This document shows, piece after piece, positions 8,262 to 17,720 of a stretch of 64,000 nt of DNA. Position 1 is the stretch's first letter. Each line of letters opens with the position of its first letter. The notes below the pieces were generated by a model. The model was given only the letters and a program-made list of their open reading frames with translations, searched no databases and had not been told where the DNA came from. A program made the translations under genes and the position numbers. This DNA comes from Lacinutrix mariniflava (GTDB lineage: Bacteria; Bacteroidota; Bacteroidia; Flavobacteriales; Flavobacteriaceae), in the NCBI RefSeq assembly GCF_001418015.1, contig NZ_LIQG01000020.1:186001-250000 (forward strand), in the 5' to 3' direction.

Positions 8262-8684
8262 TCTGCTTGTGTATCAGAAGCAATTAAGCAAGTAGCTTAA
8301 AGGTTACCTAGAACTAAAGGTAAATGGATAGGAGAAGCTGGAGAAGGTGTTTGGAAGTCTACTAAAAAAGCGGTTAATAAAATTACTAAAGGAGAAGGAA
8401 TACCATTTAAGAATGGGTATCCTGACTTTAGTAAATGGTCAAAAGGTAAAATGAAATTTAAGAATTTAGATGGAACAGCCAAAGATTTTGACAAAGTATA
8501 TCAAAGAGTTGCCAAACAAAAAGGGCTAAAGAACAAAACTCAAGCAAAAAAATATCTTAAAGATAAAGGATTAACACCTCATCATCATCAAGACGGAAAA
8601 ACTATAGAATTAATACCAACAGCGTTACATAAAAACATTCCACATTCGGGTGGCGCTGAAAATCTAAGAAACGGAACTTTATAA
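8151..8684 (+). pseudogene. Orphan Hint-end/HNH (WHH-LHH-like) toxin cassette with nonsense stop
   Basis: The reading frame opens with the Hint fragment (QRIEATNFLY to LVHN, 8151-8261), continues for 12 residues, then hits TAA at 8298-8300 and reads on in the same frame to 8684. Removing that stop gives a complete module of about 140 residues after the Hint end. Its C-terminus contains LTPHHHQDGKTIELIP, LHKNIPHSGGA, the pattern of HNH/Endo VII nucleases of the WHH/LHH type (with Pro where Trp is usual). The part after 8451 could be translated alone from an ATG. There is no promoter and a terminator precedes it. A SUKH-type immunity gene follows with a TAATG overlap. Confidence 0.78.
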
Positions 8685-9217
8685 TGGAATATATTAGAAA
8701 AATAATATTTAAGTTAGGTCAAACTGAACTAACTAAGGTTTTAAAAAAGAAAAAGGATAATAATTTTGATTACGAGAACTATATAGAATCAAATAATTTA
8801 AAACTATCGGATGAATATATATATTTATCTAAAGAATATGGTTATAATCAGTTTAATGAAGATATAGTTTTTAAGAGTTTAAATAAGTTACCAATAACCA
8901 GAGATGATAATCTATGTCCTATTGGAATTATTTATGGTTGGGGAACAGGTGAAAATTCTCTTCAAGAAAACAGAAAAATTTTTCTTGACCAAATCCCCGA
9001 AAATTATTTTGTATTTGCTGAAGGTTTACCTGGTGATCAATTGTGTATTAATCAAATTGATCAAAAAATATATTATTGGCACCATGAGTCTTTAGAGAAT
9101 GAAGGATTATATTTGGTTGCAGATTCTTTAATCGATTTTTTAAAATCTTTACATTTAAACCCAAATTCTGAAATTGAAGACGATTTAGAAGAAGAATGGT
9201 TCTCTGATGATTTTTAA
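8684..9217 (+). CDS. SMI1/KNR4 (SUKH) family immunity protein
   Basis: A 177-residue protein with the SUKH-superfamily layout: an N-terminal helical segment, LSDEYIYLSKEYG (residues 41-53, the typical start of the fold), and a strand-rich end containing GDQLCINQIDQKIYYWHHE, which matches the usual SUKH sequence around the GD turn, then a helical IDFLKSL segment and acidic tail. SUKH proteins are common immunity partners of nuclease toxins. Its start codon overlaps the stop of the broken HNH toxin, so it is the cognate immunity gene. It is intact although its toxin is interrupted. Confidence 0.83.
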   Translation: MEYIRKIIFKLGQTELTKVLKKKKDNNFDYENYIESNNLKLSDEYIYLSKEYGYNQFNEDIVFKSLNKLPITRDDNLCPIGIIYGWGTGENSLQENRKIFLDQIPENYFVFAEGLPGDQLCINQIDQKIYYWHHESLENEGLYLVADSLIDFLKSLHLNPNSEIEDDLEEEWFSDDF

Positions 9218-9286
9218 TAAAATATATTCTACCACAAATGCTTATTTATATCTAGTACAAAAATGGTAAGTTCAATACAAACAATA

Positions 9287-9319
9287 AAAGCTATGTATTT
9301 ATATAGGTAGCTTTTGTAT
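9287..9319 (+). terminator. Terminator before cassette 4
   Basis: AAAAGCTA and TAGCTTTT form an 8-bp stem around a 13-base loop, followed by GTATTTT. It closes the SUKH immunity transcript and, like the other cassette terminators, separates the next Hint fragment from upstream transcription. Confidence 0.65.
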
Positions 9320-10448
9320 TTTAAGTTATGCGTAGAGAGTGGCTGGAAAGATGCTGCCGTTTTAACCTTAAAAGGCGAAGTAAAAACCAAAAATGGAAAA
9401 TGGCAACGCATAGAAGCCACTAACTTCTTGTATACTAAAAAGAAAGTCTATAACTTTGAGGTAGCAGATTGGCATACCTATTTTGTTGGTGCTTGGGAGT
9501 GTTTAGTGCATAATATAGCTTGTTTTAAAGGTTCGCTAAAAGTTATTAGTAAACGATTAAAATATTTAGGACGTACTCCTGGAAAAGCTTCTAAAACAGG
9601 TTGAGAGGTTTTTGACAGGATGTTGAAAGGAGATCCTCCGACAGCAATAATTTTTGATGATTTTGGTAATAAAGTAAAAGAATTTTGGGAGATTGTAGCC
9701 GTAGTCGTAGCCGCAGTCGTGGTCGCTGCAGTGGCGCTTATAGTGGTAACAGGAGAATCTGCTATTGGTGCTATTAGCGCAGCGTCCGGAGCATTAGCTA
9801 CAACCGTTGCGGTAACGGTCGCTACATTAGAAGTTGTAGGTTTAGCACTCGAAGTAAAAGCATTATACGACTATACTCAAGATCGAGATGAATATGTATT
9901 AGCTAAAAATGTGGCACCTGGTTTATTATTTTTAGGAGCTGGTAAATTAGTAGAAAGAGTTGGAGGAGAAATAATTAAACATTTTTCCAAAGGAGTTGAT
10001 GAAGCTTTAGAGGCTGGATCTAAAGGAGTTGATGATGTTGTTGAACAACTTGACGAGATTGCAGATCCTCGAATGGAAAGCTAAGAAATAAAGACGGCAC
10101 ATATGCAAAGACCATAAAACTAAAGGAAAAAGTCCTAAATATAACCGTAACGCTGCTGAAAGAAGAAAAGCGCTTTTACGTGATGCTAAAGATCCTAATA
10201 GCTGGCTTTCTGACCGAGCTAGAAAGCAAATTTTAGATTCGGATGGTAAAAATGTTCCTAAAGGATATGAAGTATCTCATGAAAAACCATTATATACTAG
10301 AACATCTAATACGGGTAAAGCAAAATTAGACAAAGCTGATAATATGAAAACTCAACGTAAGTCTGATCATCCTAAAAGACACAAAATTTGTGGAGACCAA
10401 TATCATGAATTTGGACCTGCAAATAAACCTTATAGTTCAAAACCTTAA
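9314..10448 (+). pseudogene. Degenerate Hint-end/HNH toxin cassette
   Basis: The Hint fragment is longer than in the other orphan cassettes (from SGWKDAA at about 9337 to LVHN at 9513). It continues with RLKYLGRTPGK.SKTG, also found at the start of the GH-E toxin domain. The frame then meets TGA at 9602-9604, stays open to 10084 (a very hydrophobic alanine/valine-rich segment, residues about 10-70 of that part), and shifts twice near 10080-10107. The last part, open to 10448, contains GYEVSHEKPLYT and KLDKADNMKTQ...CGDQYHEF, an HNH-type nuclease ending. At least one nonsense change and two frameshifts make it a pseudogene, so it looks like an old stored cassette. Confidence 0.76.
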
Positions 10449-10454
10449 TTATTA

Positions 10455-11159
10455 ATGAAAATAGATGAACTAAAAATTAAATACAAAGAACTCCTTAGTT
10501 TAGAAGACTCTGATGATGGTATTTTCGAGTTTAAAAAGTTATTATTAGAAAGTGATGAAGACGAAATTATACAATTTCATATTGACATATTAAACGATAG
10601 GGAAAATCAATATTTACATAGGGATATTCGTTCCTTTTTTTCAAAAAGAAAAAATTCAAAAAAAGTAATATCTTTAATTCTCAAAAAAATAAATGAAGGT
10701 ATTAAAGAGCCATTACTTCTTGCTGATTTAATTCAAATTTTAGGAAACTTTAGAAGCCCACTTGCTAAAGAAATAATTGTAAAAGAAATACGATCATCTG
10801 TTAGAAATATTAGGTATAAATGCATTATAGTTTTAGGTTGGATTGGATCTAATATTGATGATTTAAACATATTAAATGAAAGGATGTTAAATGATGAAGA
10901 CGGTCAGCTAAGAGGTTATTCTGCAACAGCAATGAGACAAATATGGCACAACAAAAAAAACACTAAAAACAAGATTACAATATTCATTAAAAAAGCGATG
11001 TCTAAGGAAAATAATAAGGATGCATTAACAGGTATGATTTTAACTATTCAAGAACTACACAAGAAGAAATTAGGCTTTAAAGAATCTAACTATGGTGATG
11101 TTACAGGAAATGTAGAAGAAGCTAAAACAAAAACAATAAAAATGTTAGAAAAGCTATAA
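10455..11159 (+). CDS. HEAT-like repeat candidate immunity protein
   Basis: A 234-residue all-helical protein. Residues about 85-170 read like HEAT units (LLADLIQILGNFRSPLAKEI, then YKCIIVLGWIG, then LRGYSATAMRQIW). It lies six bases behind the decayed HNH cassette and is itself intact, the usual situation when a toxin decays but protection is retained. HEAT-type immunity proteins are known in polymorphic toxin systems; assignment here rests on fold impression and position. Confidence 0.66.
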   Translation: MKIDELKIKYKELLSLEDSDDGIFEFKKLLLESDEDEIIQFHIDILNDRENQYLHRDIRSFFSKRKNSKKVISLILKKINEGIKEPLLLADLIQILGNFRSPLAKEIIVKEIRSSVRNIRYKCIIVLGWIGSNIDDLNILNERMLNDEDGQLRGYSATAMRQIWHNKKNTKNKITIFIKKAMSKENNKDALTGMILTIQELHKKKLGFKESNYGDVTGNVEEAKTKTIKMLEKL

Positions 11160-11161
11160 TT

Positions 11162-11545
11162 ATGATAATATTTTTATGCGATAAAGAATCTGATTAAGAA
11201 CTTCAAGACGAAGAATTAAATTTGGACGAAGCTTTGACCGAATTTTATCAATTATCAGATAATAAAGATTCTTTTTTTGGAATTAAAAAAGGAGAAGATT
11301 CTATTCAGTTTACTTGGGAAGATGAAGATAAATGGCTAATAGATGTACCATATGATATGACAAACTTTATATGTCTTCAAAAATTTTCAGATTATAATGA
11401 ATGCTATGAAATCATTAAATCTATATATGAAGGAGCGATTATTAAAGAAATTAAAAATTTAATTAAAGTCAATATTATGACGAATAATATAGACAGCATC
11501 ACTAACCCTCTCAAAAGAAAAACTCGCTTTTTATTAGATGAATAA
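11162..11545 (+). pseudogene. Immunity-like gene with early in-frame stop
   Basis: An ATG at 11162, three bases after the HEAT gene, opens a frame that stops at TAA 11195-11197 and continues in the same frame to 11545 (TTG at 11222 is the first later start). The product is short, acidic and tryptophan-containing (FTWEDEDKWLIDVPYD), like many cytosolic immunity proteins, but I cannot name a family. Either truncated or rescued from an internal start. Confidence 0.55.
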
Positions 11546-11586
11546 ATTAATGACCCTTTGAAAACTTTATACAGTACTATAAATCT

Positions 11587-12243
11587 ATGCTAAAAGGAAA
11601 ATTACAAGAAGGAGATATTTTTTTCGTTAAACGAAAAGATAAATATTTTTTTGGTAAAATTTTATTAGATGTTTCAGAACGTATTCTAAAACTTGAACCT
11701 CAAAATTTAGGTTTAAAATTTTATAGCGGCTGTTGTCTTACTGCTGTTTATAAAGGGATATATGACAAGCCAGAATTAGGAACAGAAGAACTAATAATTC
11801 CAAGTAGTTTTATATTTAAAAAATTCTTTTATTCTAAAAAATATAAAGTAGAATGGAATTTCTATAAAAATGAACCAATAGATTATAGAAGATTAGATTT
11901 TCCTGAAGCATTACAGTCAGTACATGAAAAAGGAATATGTTTTTCTAAGGGAGAATTGCAACTTGTAACTAATATTACAGAAGAACAGTATGAAAATGAA
12001 TATAAAATCATAAAGGGAATTAAAGGAAGTTTTGAGTCTTTAATAGATATTGCTAGTCATTATCAAGAAAGAGAAGACTTAATGGATGTTATCTCTAAAA
12101 AACAATTAGAATGGTCTGATTTTAGATTTGCACCAAAAAAAAGAAAAGAAGTCTATAAACAAATAGGTGAAGATATGAACCAAAGTTATTATGAAATGGC
12201 TCTAAAGCATAGTTTTGACTTAGGTAAATTTTACGAAAAATAA
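11587..12243 (+). CDS. Imm26-like candidate orphan immunity protein
   Basis: A 218-residue protein whose start (QEGDIFFVKRKDKYFFGKIL) resembles immunity proteins of the Imm26 type, which open with a short beta-rich G-D-V-F-x-x-P-like segment; the similarity is by eye and weak. The C-terminal third is helical and charged. No toxin precedes it, so it is an orphan immunity gene at the end of the array or a leftover of a lost cassette. Confidence 0.52.
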   Translation: MLKGKLQEGDIFFVKRKDKYFFGKILLDVSERILKLEPQNLGLKFYSGCCLTAVYKGIYDKPELGTEELIIPSSFIFKKFFYSKKYKVEWNFYKNEPIDYRRLDFPEALQSVHEKGICFSKGELQLVTNITEEQYENEYKIIKGIKGSFESLIDIASHYQEREDLMDVISKKQLEWSDFRFAPKKRKEVYKQIGEDMNQSYYEMALKHSFDLGKFYEK

Positions 12244-12247
12244 AACT

Positions 12248-12445
12248 ATGAATAAATATCCTCAAAAATTAATTATTGATGCTGTTTGGAATTTTAAAAA
12301 AGATAAATATAATCTGTTAGAAGCTTTCATTACAGACTTGTTAGTTTATAACGAAAAACTAATTGGTGAAGATTTTGAATTCGAAAAAGATAAAAAAACA
12401 CTAAACAGTCCTAAAGTTGTTATACAGTACAATACTATTAGATAG
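12248..12445 (+). CDS. Small hypothetical protein (65 aa)
   Basis: A 65-residue protein starting four bases after the previous gene, so probably co-transcribed. Composition is ordinary for this genome and it has no signal peptide. It could be the remaining start of a longer immunity gene or a real short gene. Function unknown. Confidence 0.45.
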   Translation: MNKYPQKLIIDAVWNFKKDKYNLLEAFITDLLVYNEKLIGEDFEFEKDKKTLNSPKVVIQYNTIR

Positions 12446-12556
12446 TTTTATTAAAACAATATCTTTCTACTCTTATCATGCCGGGTTGCACAAGAGATCG
12501 CTTACTGTTTTTTTTTTTTATGAAATTATTTTTTAATTAAGTATATACCGTCAAAA

Positions 12557-12590
12557 AAAAATCCCAAGATTATATAATCTTGGGATTTTT
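12557..12590. terminator. Bidirectional terminator between toxin array and beta-barrel gene
   Basis: AAATCCCAAGATTA and its reverse complement form a long perfect hairpin with A-run on one side and T-run on the other. It ends the rightward immunity array and the leftward gene at 12610. Confidence 0.88.
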
Positions 12591-12609
12591 AACTGTTATT
12601 GACTATTTA

Positions 12610-13263
12610 TTAAAACTTAAACATAACACCAAATGTTACAGATTGAAAAAAATTGCTAAAAACATTTAGATCTGCTGTAAGATTACTATTAGTATATTCC
12701 TCACGAGTTGTTTCTCCTAAGAGTTTTTCCTCTTCATAAGTTAACGATTGGTATCTAGCGATATCAGACAATACAAATGAAATTGCAATATTATCCTTTA
12801 CAAAGTAGTTTATCCCCATATCCAAGCCAACCTGAAAACCAGTTCCTGTTCCTTGCGCAACGTCTTCGCCATCATCTTTATAATAGCCTCCACCAAGCTC
12901 TCCATAAACTTTAAATCTTTCTCCTAAATCTAAGAAATAAGATCTTATAAATGGACCTGCTTCTATTGAAACTAACTCTACAGTATCTGCACCTTCAGTC
13001 TCATTTTTGGAAGATTTATAAGTTAAATCTAAACCAATAACAAAATCATCACTAATTAAGTAACCAATCTTAGGATTAATAGTGTATGAAGATGTTTTAA
13101 CACCTCTAAGTTCATCCTTATCATTACTAAAACCTAACTTACCTTCTACAATAAAGTCACCTTTTAAAAGATAAAAATCAGAACGATCTACTTTCTTTTC
13201 TTCCTGAGCATAAAGACCTGTTAATGTTAAAAATAACGCGAAAAAAAATAATTTGTTTTTCAT
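12610..13263 (-). CDS. Outer membrane beta-barrel protein
   Basis: A 217-residue protein with a signal peptide (MKNKLFFFALFLTLTGLYAQ, cleavage expected after the Ala of YAQ) followed by amphipathic strands with regular aromatic and glycine residues and a C-terminal strand ending in Phe (FGVMFKF), the mark of a Bam-inserted barrel. About eight strands fit the length. It lies between the effector array and tssC but shows no T6SS-specific feature, so a role in that system is not claimed. Confidence 0.8.
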   Translation of the reverse strand: MKNKLFFFALFLTLTGLYAQEEKKVDRSDFYLLKGDFIVEGKLGFSNDKDELRGVKTSSYTINPKIGYLISDDFVIGLDLTYKSSKNETEGADTVELVSIEAGPFIRSYFLDLGERFKVYGELGGGYYKDDGEDVAQGTGTGFQVGLDMGINYFVKDNIAISFVLSDIARYQSLTYEEEKLLGETTREEYTNSNLTADLNVFSNFFQSVTFGVMFKF

Positions 13264-13324
13264 ATTTAATACTGTTTACTGTTTATTATTGGTTTAATCT
13301 CTATATTTTAAAAGTCTAAAAAAA

Positions 13325-13362
13325 TACATAAAAAAACCCGAAGCGATAACTCCGGTTTCTTT
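13325..13362 (-). terminator. Terminator downstream of tssC
   Basis: Read on the minus strand, AAACCGGAG and CTTCGGGTTT pair imperfectly and are followed by a T-run. It lies between the tssC stop codon and the start of the beta-barrel gene. Confidence 0.68.
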
Positions 13363-13380
13363 TATCTTAAAACTTTTCTA

Positions 13381-14739
13381 TTATTTTTGTTGTTCGTATT
13401 CTGCGTCCCACTCATTTCCTTCATCTCCTTTTTGTCCGTCCATTTTAATCATAAAGTTCTTAGCTGGGAAATATGGTTTCATATGCACATCTAAATATAT
13501 ACGATCTTTTTGGTTATGATCTTGCTCAAAACGTTTAATAGAAAAGTCCTCAATTAACTTGTCTGGTCCTGTTATATTGTCTAAAAATTTAACAATCTGA
13601 TTCATTAATTCCTTTCTAGTTTTTGCATTGAAGTTCTCGAATGCACGACGGTTTAAGAAATCCATTAAAACTTTTGTTACATAATCGAAAACACGAACTA
13701 CAGAATAAGTTTGTAACCCTAAATTATCTCCATTAAATAATGTTTTAGCAGAAAATGCCATTACTTTACCATACTCATTAACCATTGGTACTAACCCTAA
13801 TTTTTCTAGCTGAGCAATTTCACTCTTCTTTAAATCAAAACGAACACCATCAATCTCGTTAATACCACCAAATTTCTTACCAGCAGTAACTTGAGACATT
13901 AATGTGTTATATATTTTTCCCGCTAAAGCTCCTGCAGGTGGTACGAACAAATCGTCTTCCTCTCCTACCTCATCGTGTTTTCCTCTCCCTACTAACCAAT
14001 TACAAGACATTATAACATTAGAACGGTACTTATCTCCTCCTGTTAAATTAGCAGATTCAAACATTTCCATAACATCATCCGGCTCATCTAAATGTGCGAA
14101 ATCTGTAACCAACATTACTTTATTTTCATGTGCAATTTTCGCCCATTTTTCTACTACTTTATTAGATCCTAAATATCCAGGTATAACAAGAAGTCCGTAG
14201 TTTTCTCTAAGATCTAAACGATCATAAGCTCCATTTAACTCTTCAGAAATTGCATCAATAAAACGCGTATTATCTAAATCTTTAATTTGATCTAAATCTG
14301 CATTTACTATAGAGATGTTTTTTAGTTTATCTGATTCTGAATTCTTATAGAAAAGTGCCATAGACCTATACGATCTTTCTAAGTCTCTAGTAGCATTAAC
14401 TGCTCGTCCTAAATTCTTTTTTAAAGATACATCTGCCTCTTGAGAAAGCTTTTGTGAACCTTCAACCATATCAGATATATTCTCTGAACCTGAAAGAACA
14501 GAAGACCACATTTCTAATACTTTTTTTAGAGTCTCACGCTCATCTTTTTTCGCGTTTTCTGTTAAAAAGATCTTTTTCCTAGCCTTTCTTTCTGGGTTCA
14601 TGTTCTGAACGCCTTCTACACAAGCTTCCATTAAGTCAAAACCACCATATTTGGCTAGTTTTTCGTTATTATCCTTTAAAAATTGTGAAGGATTCTCAAC
14701 TGGTTGAAATCCTTGTGCTTTATCTTGAGATGCTGCCAT
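13381..14739 (-). CDS. tssC: T6SS contractile sheath large subunit TssC
   Basis: A 452-residue sheath protein, the usual TssC length in T6SS-iii. It contains the family-like segments FGLLVIPG-type strand (LLVIPGYLGS near residue 180), LVGRGKHDEVG and DLFVPPAGALAG. TssC and TssB assemble around the TssD tube and contract to fire it. The gene begins three bases after tssB and is followed by a terminator; tssB-tssC-tssH are on the opposite strand to the tube and spike genes. Confidence 0.92.
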   Translation of the reverse strand: MAASQDKAQGFQPVENPSQFLKDNNEKLAKYGGFDLMEACVEGVQNMNPERKARKKIFLTENAKKDERETLKKVLEMWSSVLSGSENISDMVEGSQKLSQEADVSLKKNLGRAVNATRDLERSYRSMALFYKNSESDKLKNISIVNADLDQIKDLDNTRFIDAISEELNGAYDRLDLRENYGLLVIPGYLGSNKVVEKWAKIAHENKVMLVTDFAHLDEPDDVMEMFESANLTGGDKYRSNVIMSCNWLVGRGKHDEVGEEDDLFVPPAGALAGKIYNTLMSQVTAGKKFGGINEIDGVRFDLKKSEIAQLEKLGLVPMVNEYGKVMAFSAKTLFNGDNLGLQTYSVVRVFDYVTKVLMDFLNRRAFENFNAKTRKELMNQIVKFLDNITGPDKLIEDFSIKRFEQDHNQKDRIYLDVHMKPYFPAKNFMIKMDGQKGDEGNEWDAEYEQQK

Positions 14740-14742
14740 GAT

Positions 14743-15192
14743 CTATTTATTTTCTTCTATTTCTGTTAATAATGCTCTAATTGAATCTAAAAGAGCTTGC
14801 TTAGCTTCTGGATTTTCTAAGGCTGTTTTAAGAATTTTGTTGGTTTTTAATTGCTTAGCAATCTTAACATACTGATCCTTTTCTGTACTTAAATCTTTTA
14901 AAAACTTACTTTGCTTTGTAATACCTATAGCTCCATAATCTCCAAGATTTTTGAAATTTAGTGTTTCTTTTCTTTCTGCTCCTTCTGAATCTTCAAACTC
15001 AACTTCAACATTTGGTTTGTAATGTTCAAAGACATCGTCGATAGTTTTTAATCCCTTAACTACCTCAGGCTTTATCGGTTCGTCTTGAGTTAATTTCTCT
15101 ACAAGTAGTGTTCTGTTTTGTGGAATGTCTTGAATAGCTTCTGCTCCATCAGACTTTACTTCATTACCGCCTATTCCGTAAGTTTCACTCAT
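14743..15192 (-). CDS. tssB: T6SS contractile sheath small subunit TssB
   Basis: A 149-residue protein with the TssB pattern: RTLLVEKLTQDEPIKPEVV, then VFEHYKPNVEVEFEDSEG, LNFKNLGDYG and a helical C-terminus. It pairs with TssC to form the sheath. It lies immediately upstream of tssC and downstream of tssH. Confidence 0.9.
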   Translation of the reverse strand: MSETYGIGGNEVKSDGAEAIQDIPQNRTLLVEKLTQDEPIKPEVVKGLKTIDDVFEHYKPNVEVEFEDSEGAERKETLNFKNLGDYGAIGITKQSKFLKDLSTEKDQYVKIAKQLKTNKILKTALENPEAKQALLDSIRALLTEIEENK

Positions 15193-15260
15193 TTTAATTC
15201 AAATTTGATTATTAATTAATTACGTTAAATATAAAACTATTTTTTTTATTATTAAATTAT

Positions 15261-17720
15261 TTATTTAGATATATCCCAAGTTAATTCACCTTTTTTATCT
15301 ACATCTAGTTTAATCTTTGATCCTTTGGTTAATTCGCCAGAAATTATTTTTTTAGATAGTGGTGATCTTAGATCCGATCTTATAACACCTCGTAATGGTC
15401 TTGCTCCATATTTAGGTGTAAATCCTTTTTTAGCAAGGTGTTTTGTCGCTTTTTCGCTTAATTGTAATGCTATATCTTGTTTTTCTAATGCTTTATACAA
15501 GTCTTTAAGTTGTATTTTAAATATCTTGGTTATAAAGTCTTCCATTATTGGTGAGAAAGGAACAATTTCGGTTAGTCTTCCTAAAAATTCTGGTCTAAAG
15601 TGTCTTCCCATCATTTCTAATAAATCATTAGATTTTGGTACAACGCCTTTATTAAACGATTCTACAATGTGATCACTACCAATATTTGAAGTAAACAAAA
15701 TTACTGCATTAGAAAAATCACCTTCTTTACCTAATCTATCGTGTAGTTTTCCTTCATCTAGAATTTGTAAAAAAATATCGAAAACCGATGGATGTGCTTT
15801 TTCTATTTCATCGAACAAGACAATCGAATATGGTTTTTGTCTTATTTTATTAACTAACAAACCACCTTCTTCATAACCTACATAACCTGGAGGTGCTCCG
15901 TATAGTAACGCTGCAGAATGTTCTTCTTTAAACTCAGACATATCAAAACGTATGATAGAGGTTTCTGTTTGAAACAAAAATTCGGCAAGTGCTTTGGCTA
16001 ATTCTGTTTTTCCTGTTCCTGTTGGTCCAGAAAAGAAGAATGAACCTATTGGTAGTCCGGGTTTACTTAATCCGGAACGAGATTCTAGCACTGCTTCTGT
16101 AATAACTTTTACTGCGTGATCTTGACCTATAACTCGCTTTTTAAGCTGATCTTCCATATTTAACAAACGATCTTTTTCGTCTGCTTGTAATTTTCCGGTT
16201 GGAATACCTGTTTTATTTGCTATAGTTAAAGCGATATCATTTTTTGTAACTTCAGTTTTCTCATTAGATGCTACTTTTAACAACTTCTTTAATATCGAAT
16301 TTAATTCCTTAAAACCTTTTGCAGGTGTTGTTATATGCTCTAACTGATTTTCTTCTTCAAGCTCAGTAAATAAAAGATAGCTTAACTTATCTTTCATTTG
16401 TGTGTACATCCATTTAATTTCACTTATTGCTTCATCATTTGGACGTTTTTCTTTTTTTAAATCTGCTACACGCTGCTTTAGTGTTTCAATTTCAGAAACT
16501 GATGTTTCTATCATAAATTTTGCAGCAGACATTGTTCTGTCTATTAAATCTATAGCAGAATCTGGTAAACTACGTTCTTTATTATAGCGCTGCGCTAATC
16601 TTATAGCTTCTGCAATGGTATCATTATTTATTTCAAGGTTATGATGAGTAGTATAATAAGAGATCGTATTCTCTATCATCCTTAGGGCTTCAACTGGAGA
16701 TGGCTCCTCTAATCTAATAGTTTCAAACTGTCTAGATAATCCTTCATCTACTTCTATATGCTTTCTAAAAGCATCGTTTGTTGCTGTAGCTATAATGGTA
16801 AGTTCTCCTTTTGTTAATTCAGATTTTAAGATATTTACCAAACCTTGGTTTCCATGACTTTTATCTGTAATAGCGTTTAATTCGTCTATTAACAATATAG
16901 CCTTATCATGTTTTTTAATTTCTTCAATAACTTTTTTTAATCTATCCTCAATTTCTCCTTTATAACCTGCTCCTGAAACAAGACTTATAAAATCTAACTC
17001 GAATACTTTAGCGTTCTTTAACTGCTCAGGAATATTATCATTAATAGTCGCATAGGCTAACCCATTTAACATAACTGTTTTACCAACTCCTGGTTCTCCA
17101 ATAATAATAACATTTGGCTTGGAACGTCTACCTAAAATTTCGGTAATCATTTTTATTTCGGCATCTCTACCTGAAATAATTTCTAGGGTATTATTATTTG
17201 CTAATTCTGTTTTATCTAAGGTATAATCTATTGTCTGTTTTGCTCCAGACTGTTCAGTACTCTTACCTTTATAATCGCCACTACTAGCCGAAGACTTCAC
17301 GCTAGAATTCTTAATAACATCGCTTGCTTGCAATGGAAAAGTTTTAAGCTGCTCATAAGAGAAACCTACTCCTGGTGTTGCTAAAGCTGCTAATACAGAA
17401 TGTACATTTACATCTTCTACTCCTAATTTTAACTTTACACTCTCTGCTTCATTAAAAACAGCTTCTACAAAAGCATCATGGTTAGGCTTTTCTGGAATTT
17501 TGTTTGTTTTAGGAAATGACTCTAAACGTACTTCTGCCCATTCTTCGATATAATAAGCGTCTTGTCCTATACTTTCTAAATATTTAAGCATTCCAATATC
17601 TTTATGTAATAATGCTTTTAATAAATGTGCAGATGAATACTCTTTATGAGCATATTCTTTTGCTATAGATTGGGCAATATGTATCGCTTGATTTAAGGTT
17701 TCATTTAATGTGTATTCCAT
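15261..17720 (-). CDS. tssH: ClpV-like AAA+ ATPase TssH
   Basis: An 819-residue Clp ATPase when started at the ATG at 17720 (MEYTLNETL). The frame is open 165 bases further up, but that extension is hydrophobic and unlike a Clp N-domain. Two N-terminal Clp repeat motifs (residues 1-145), a first AAA module with Walker A GEPGVGKT near residue 207 and IDELNAIT, a coiled-coil middle domain (about 385-450), a second AAA module with GPTGTGKT near 562 and LFDEIEKAH, and a ClpB D2-small domain. In T6SS it disassembles contracted sheaths for reuse. Its place beside tssBC supports TssH over a general ClpA/ClpB. Confidence 0.88.
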   Translation of the reverse strand: MEYTLNETLNQAIHIAQSIAKEYAHKEYSSAHLLKALLHKDIGMLKYLESIGQDAYYIEEWAEVRLESFPKTNKIPEKPNHDAFVEAVFNEAESVKLKLGVEDVNVHSVLAALATPGVGFSYEQLKTFPLQASDVIKNSSVKSSASSGDYKGKSTEQSGAKQTIDYTLDKTELANNNTLEIISGRDAEIKMITEILGRRSKPNVIIIGEPGVGKTVMLNGLAYATINDNIPEQLKNAKVFELDFISLVSGAGYKGEIEDRLKKVIEEIKKHDKAILLIDELNAITDKSHGNQGLVNILKSELTKGELTIIATATNDAFRKHIEVDEGLSRQFETIRLEEPSPVEALRMIENTISYYTTHHNLEINNDTIAEAIRLAQRYNKERSLPDSAIDLIDRTMSAAKFMIETSVSEIETLKQRVADLKKEKRPNDEAISEIKWMYTQMKDKLSYLLFTELEEENQLEHITTPAKGFKELNSILKKLLKVASNEKTEVTKNDIALTIANKTGIPTGKLQADEKDRLLNMEDQLKKRVIGQDHAVKVITEAVLESRSGLSKPGLPIGSFFFSGPTGTGKTELAKALAEFLFQTETSIIRFDMSEFKEEHSAALLYGAPPGYVGYEEGGLLVNKIRQKPYSIVLFDEIEKAHPSVFDIFLQILDEGKLHDRLGKEGDFSNAVILFTSNIGSDHIVESFNKGVVPKSNDLLEMMGRHFRPEFLGRLTEIVPFSPIMEDFITKIFKIQLKDLYKALEKQDIALQLSEKATKHLAKKGFTPKYGARPLRGVIRSDLRSPLSKKIISGELTKGSKIKLDVDKKGELTWDISK

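Noticed and set aside
9314-9604. 96-residue ORF as an independent gene
   Set aside because: It is the Hint fragment and linker of a broken toxin cassette, with the same frame continuing after TGA.
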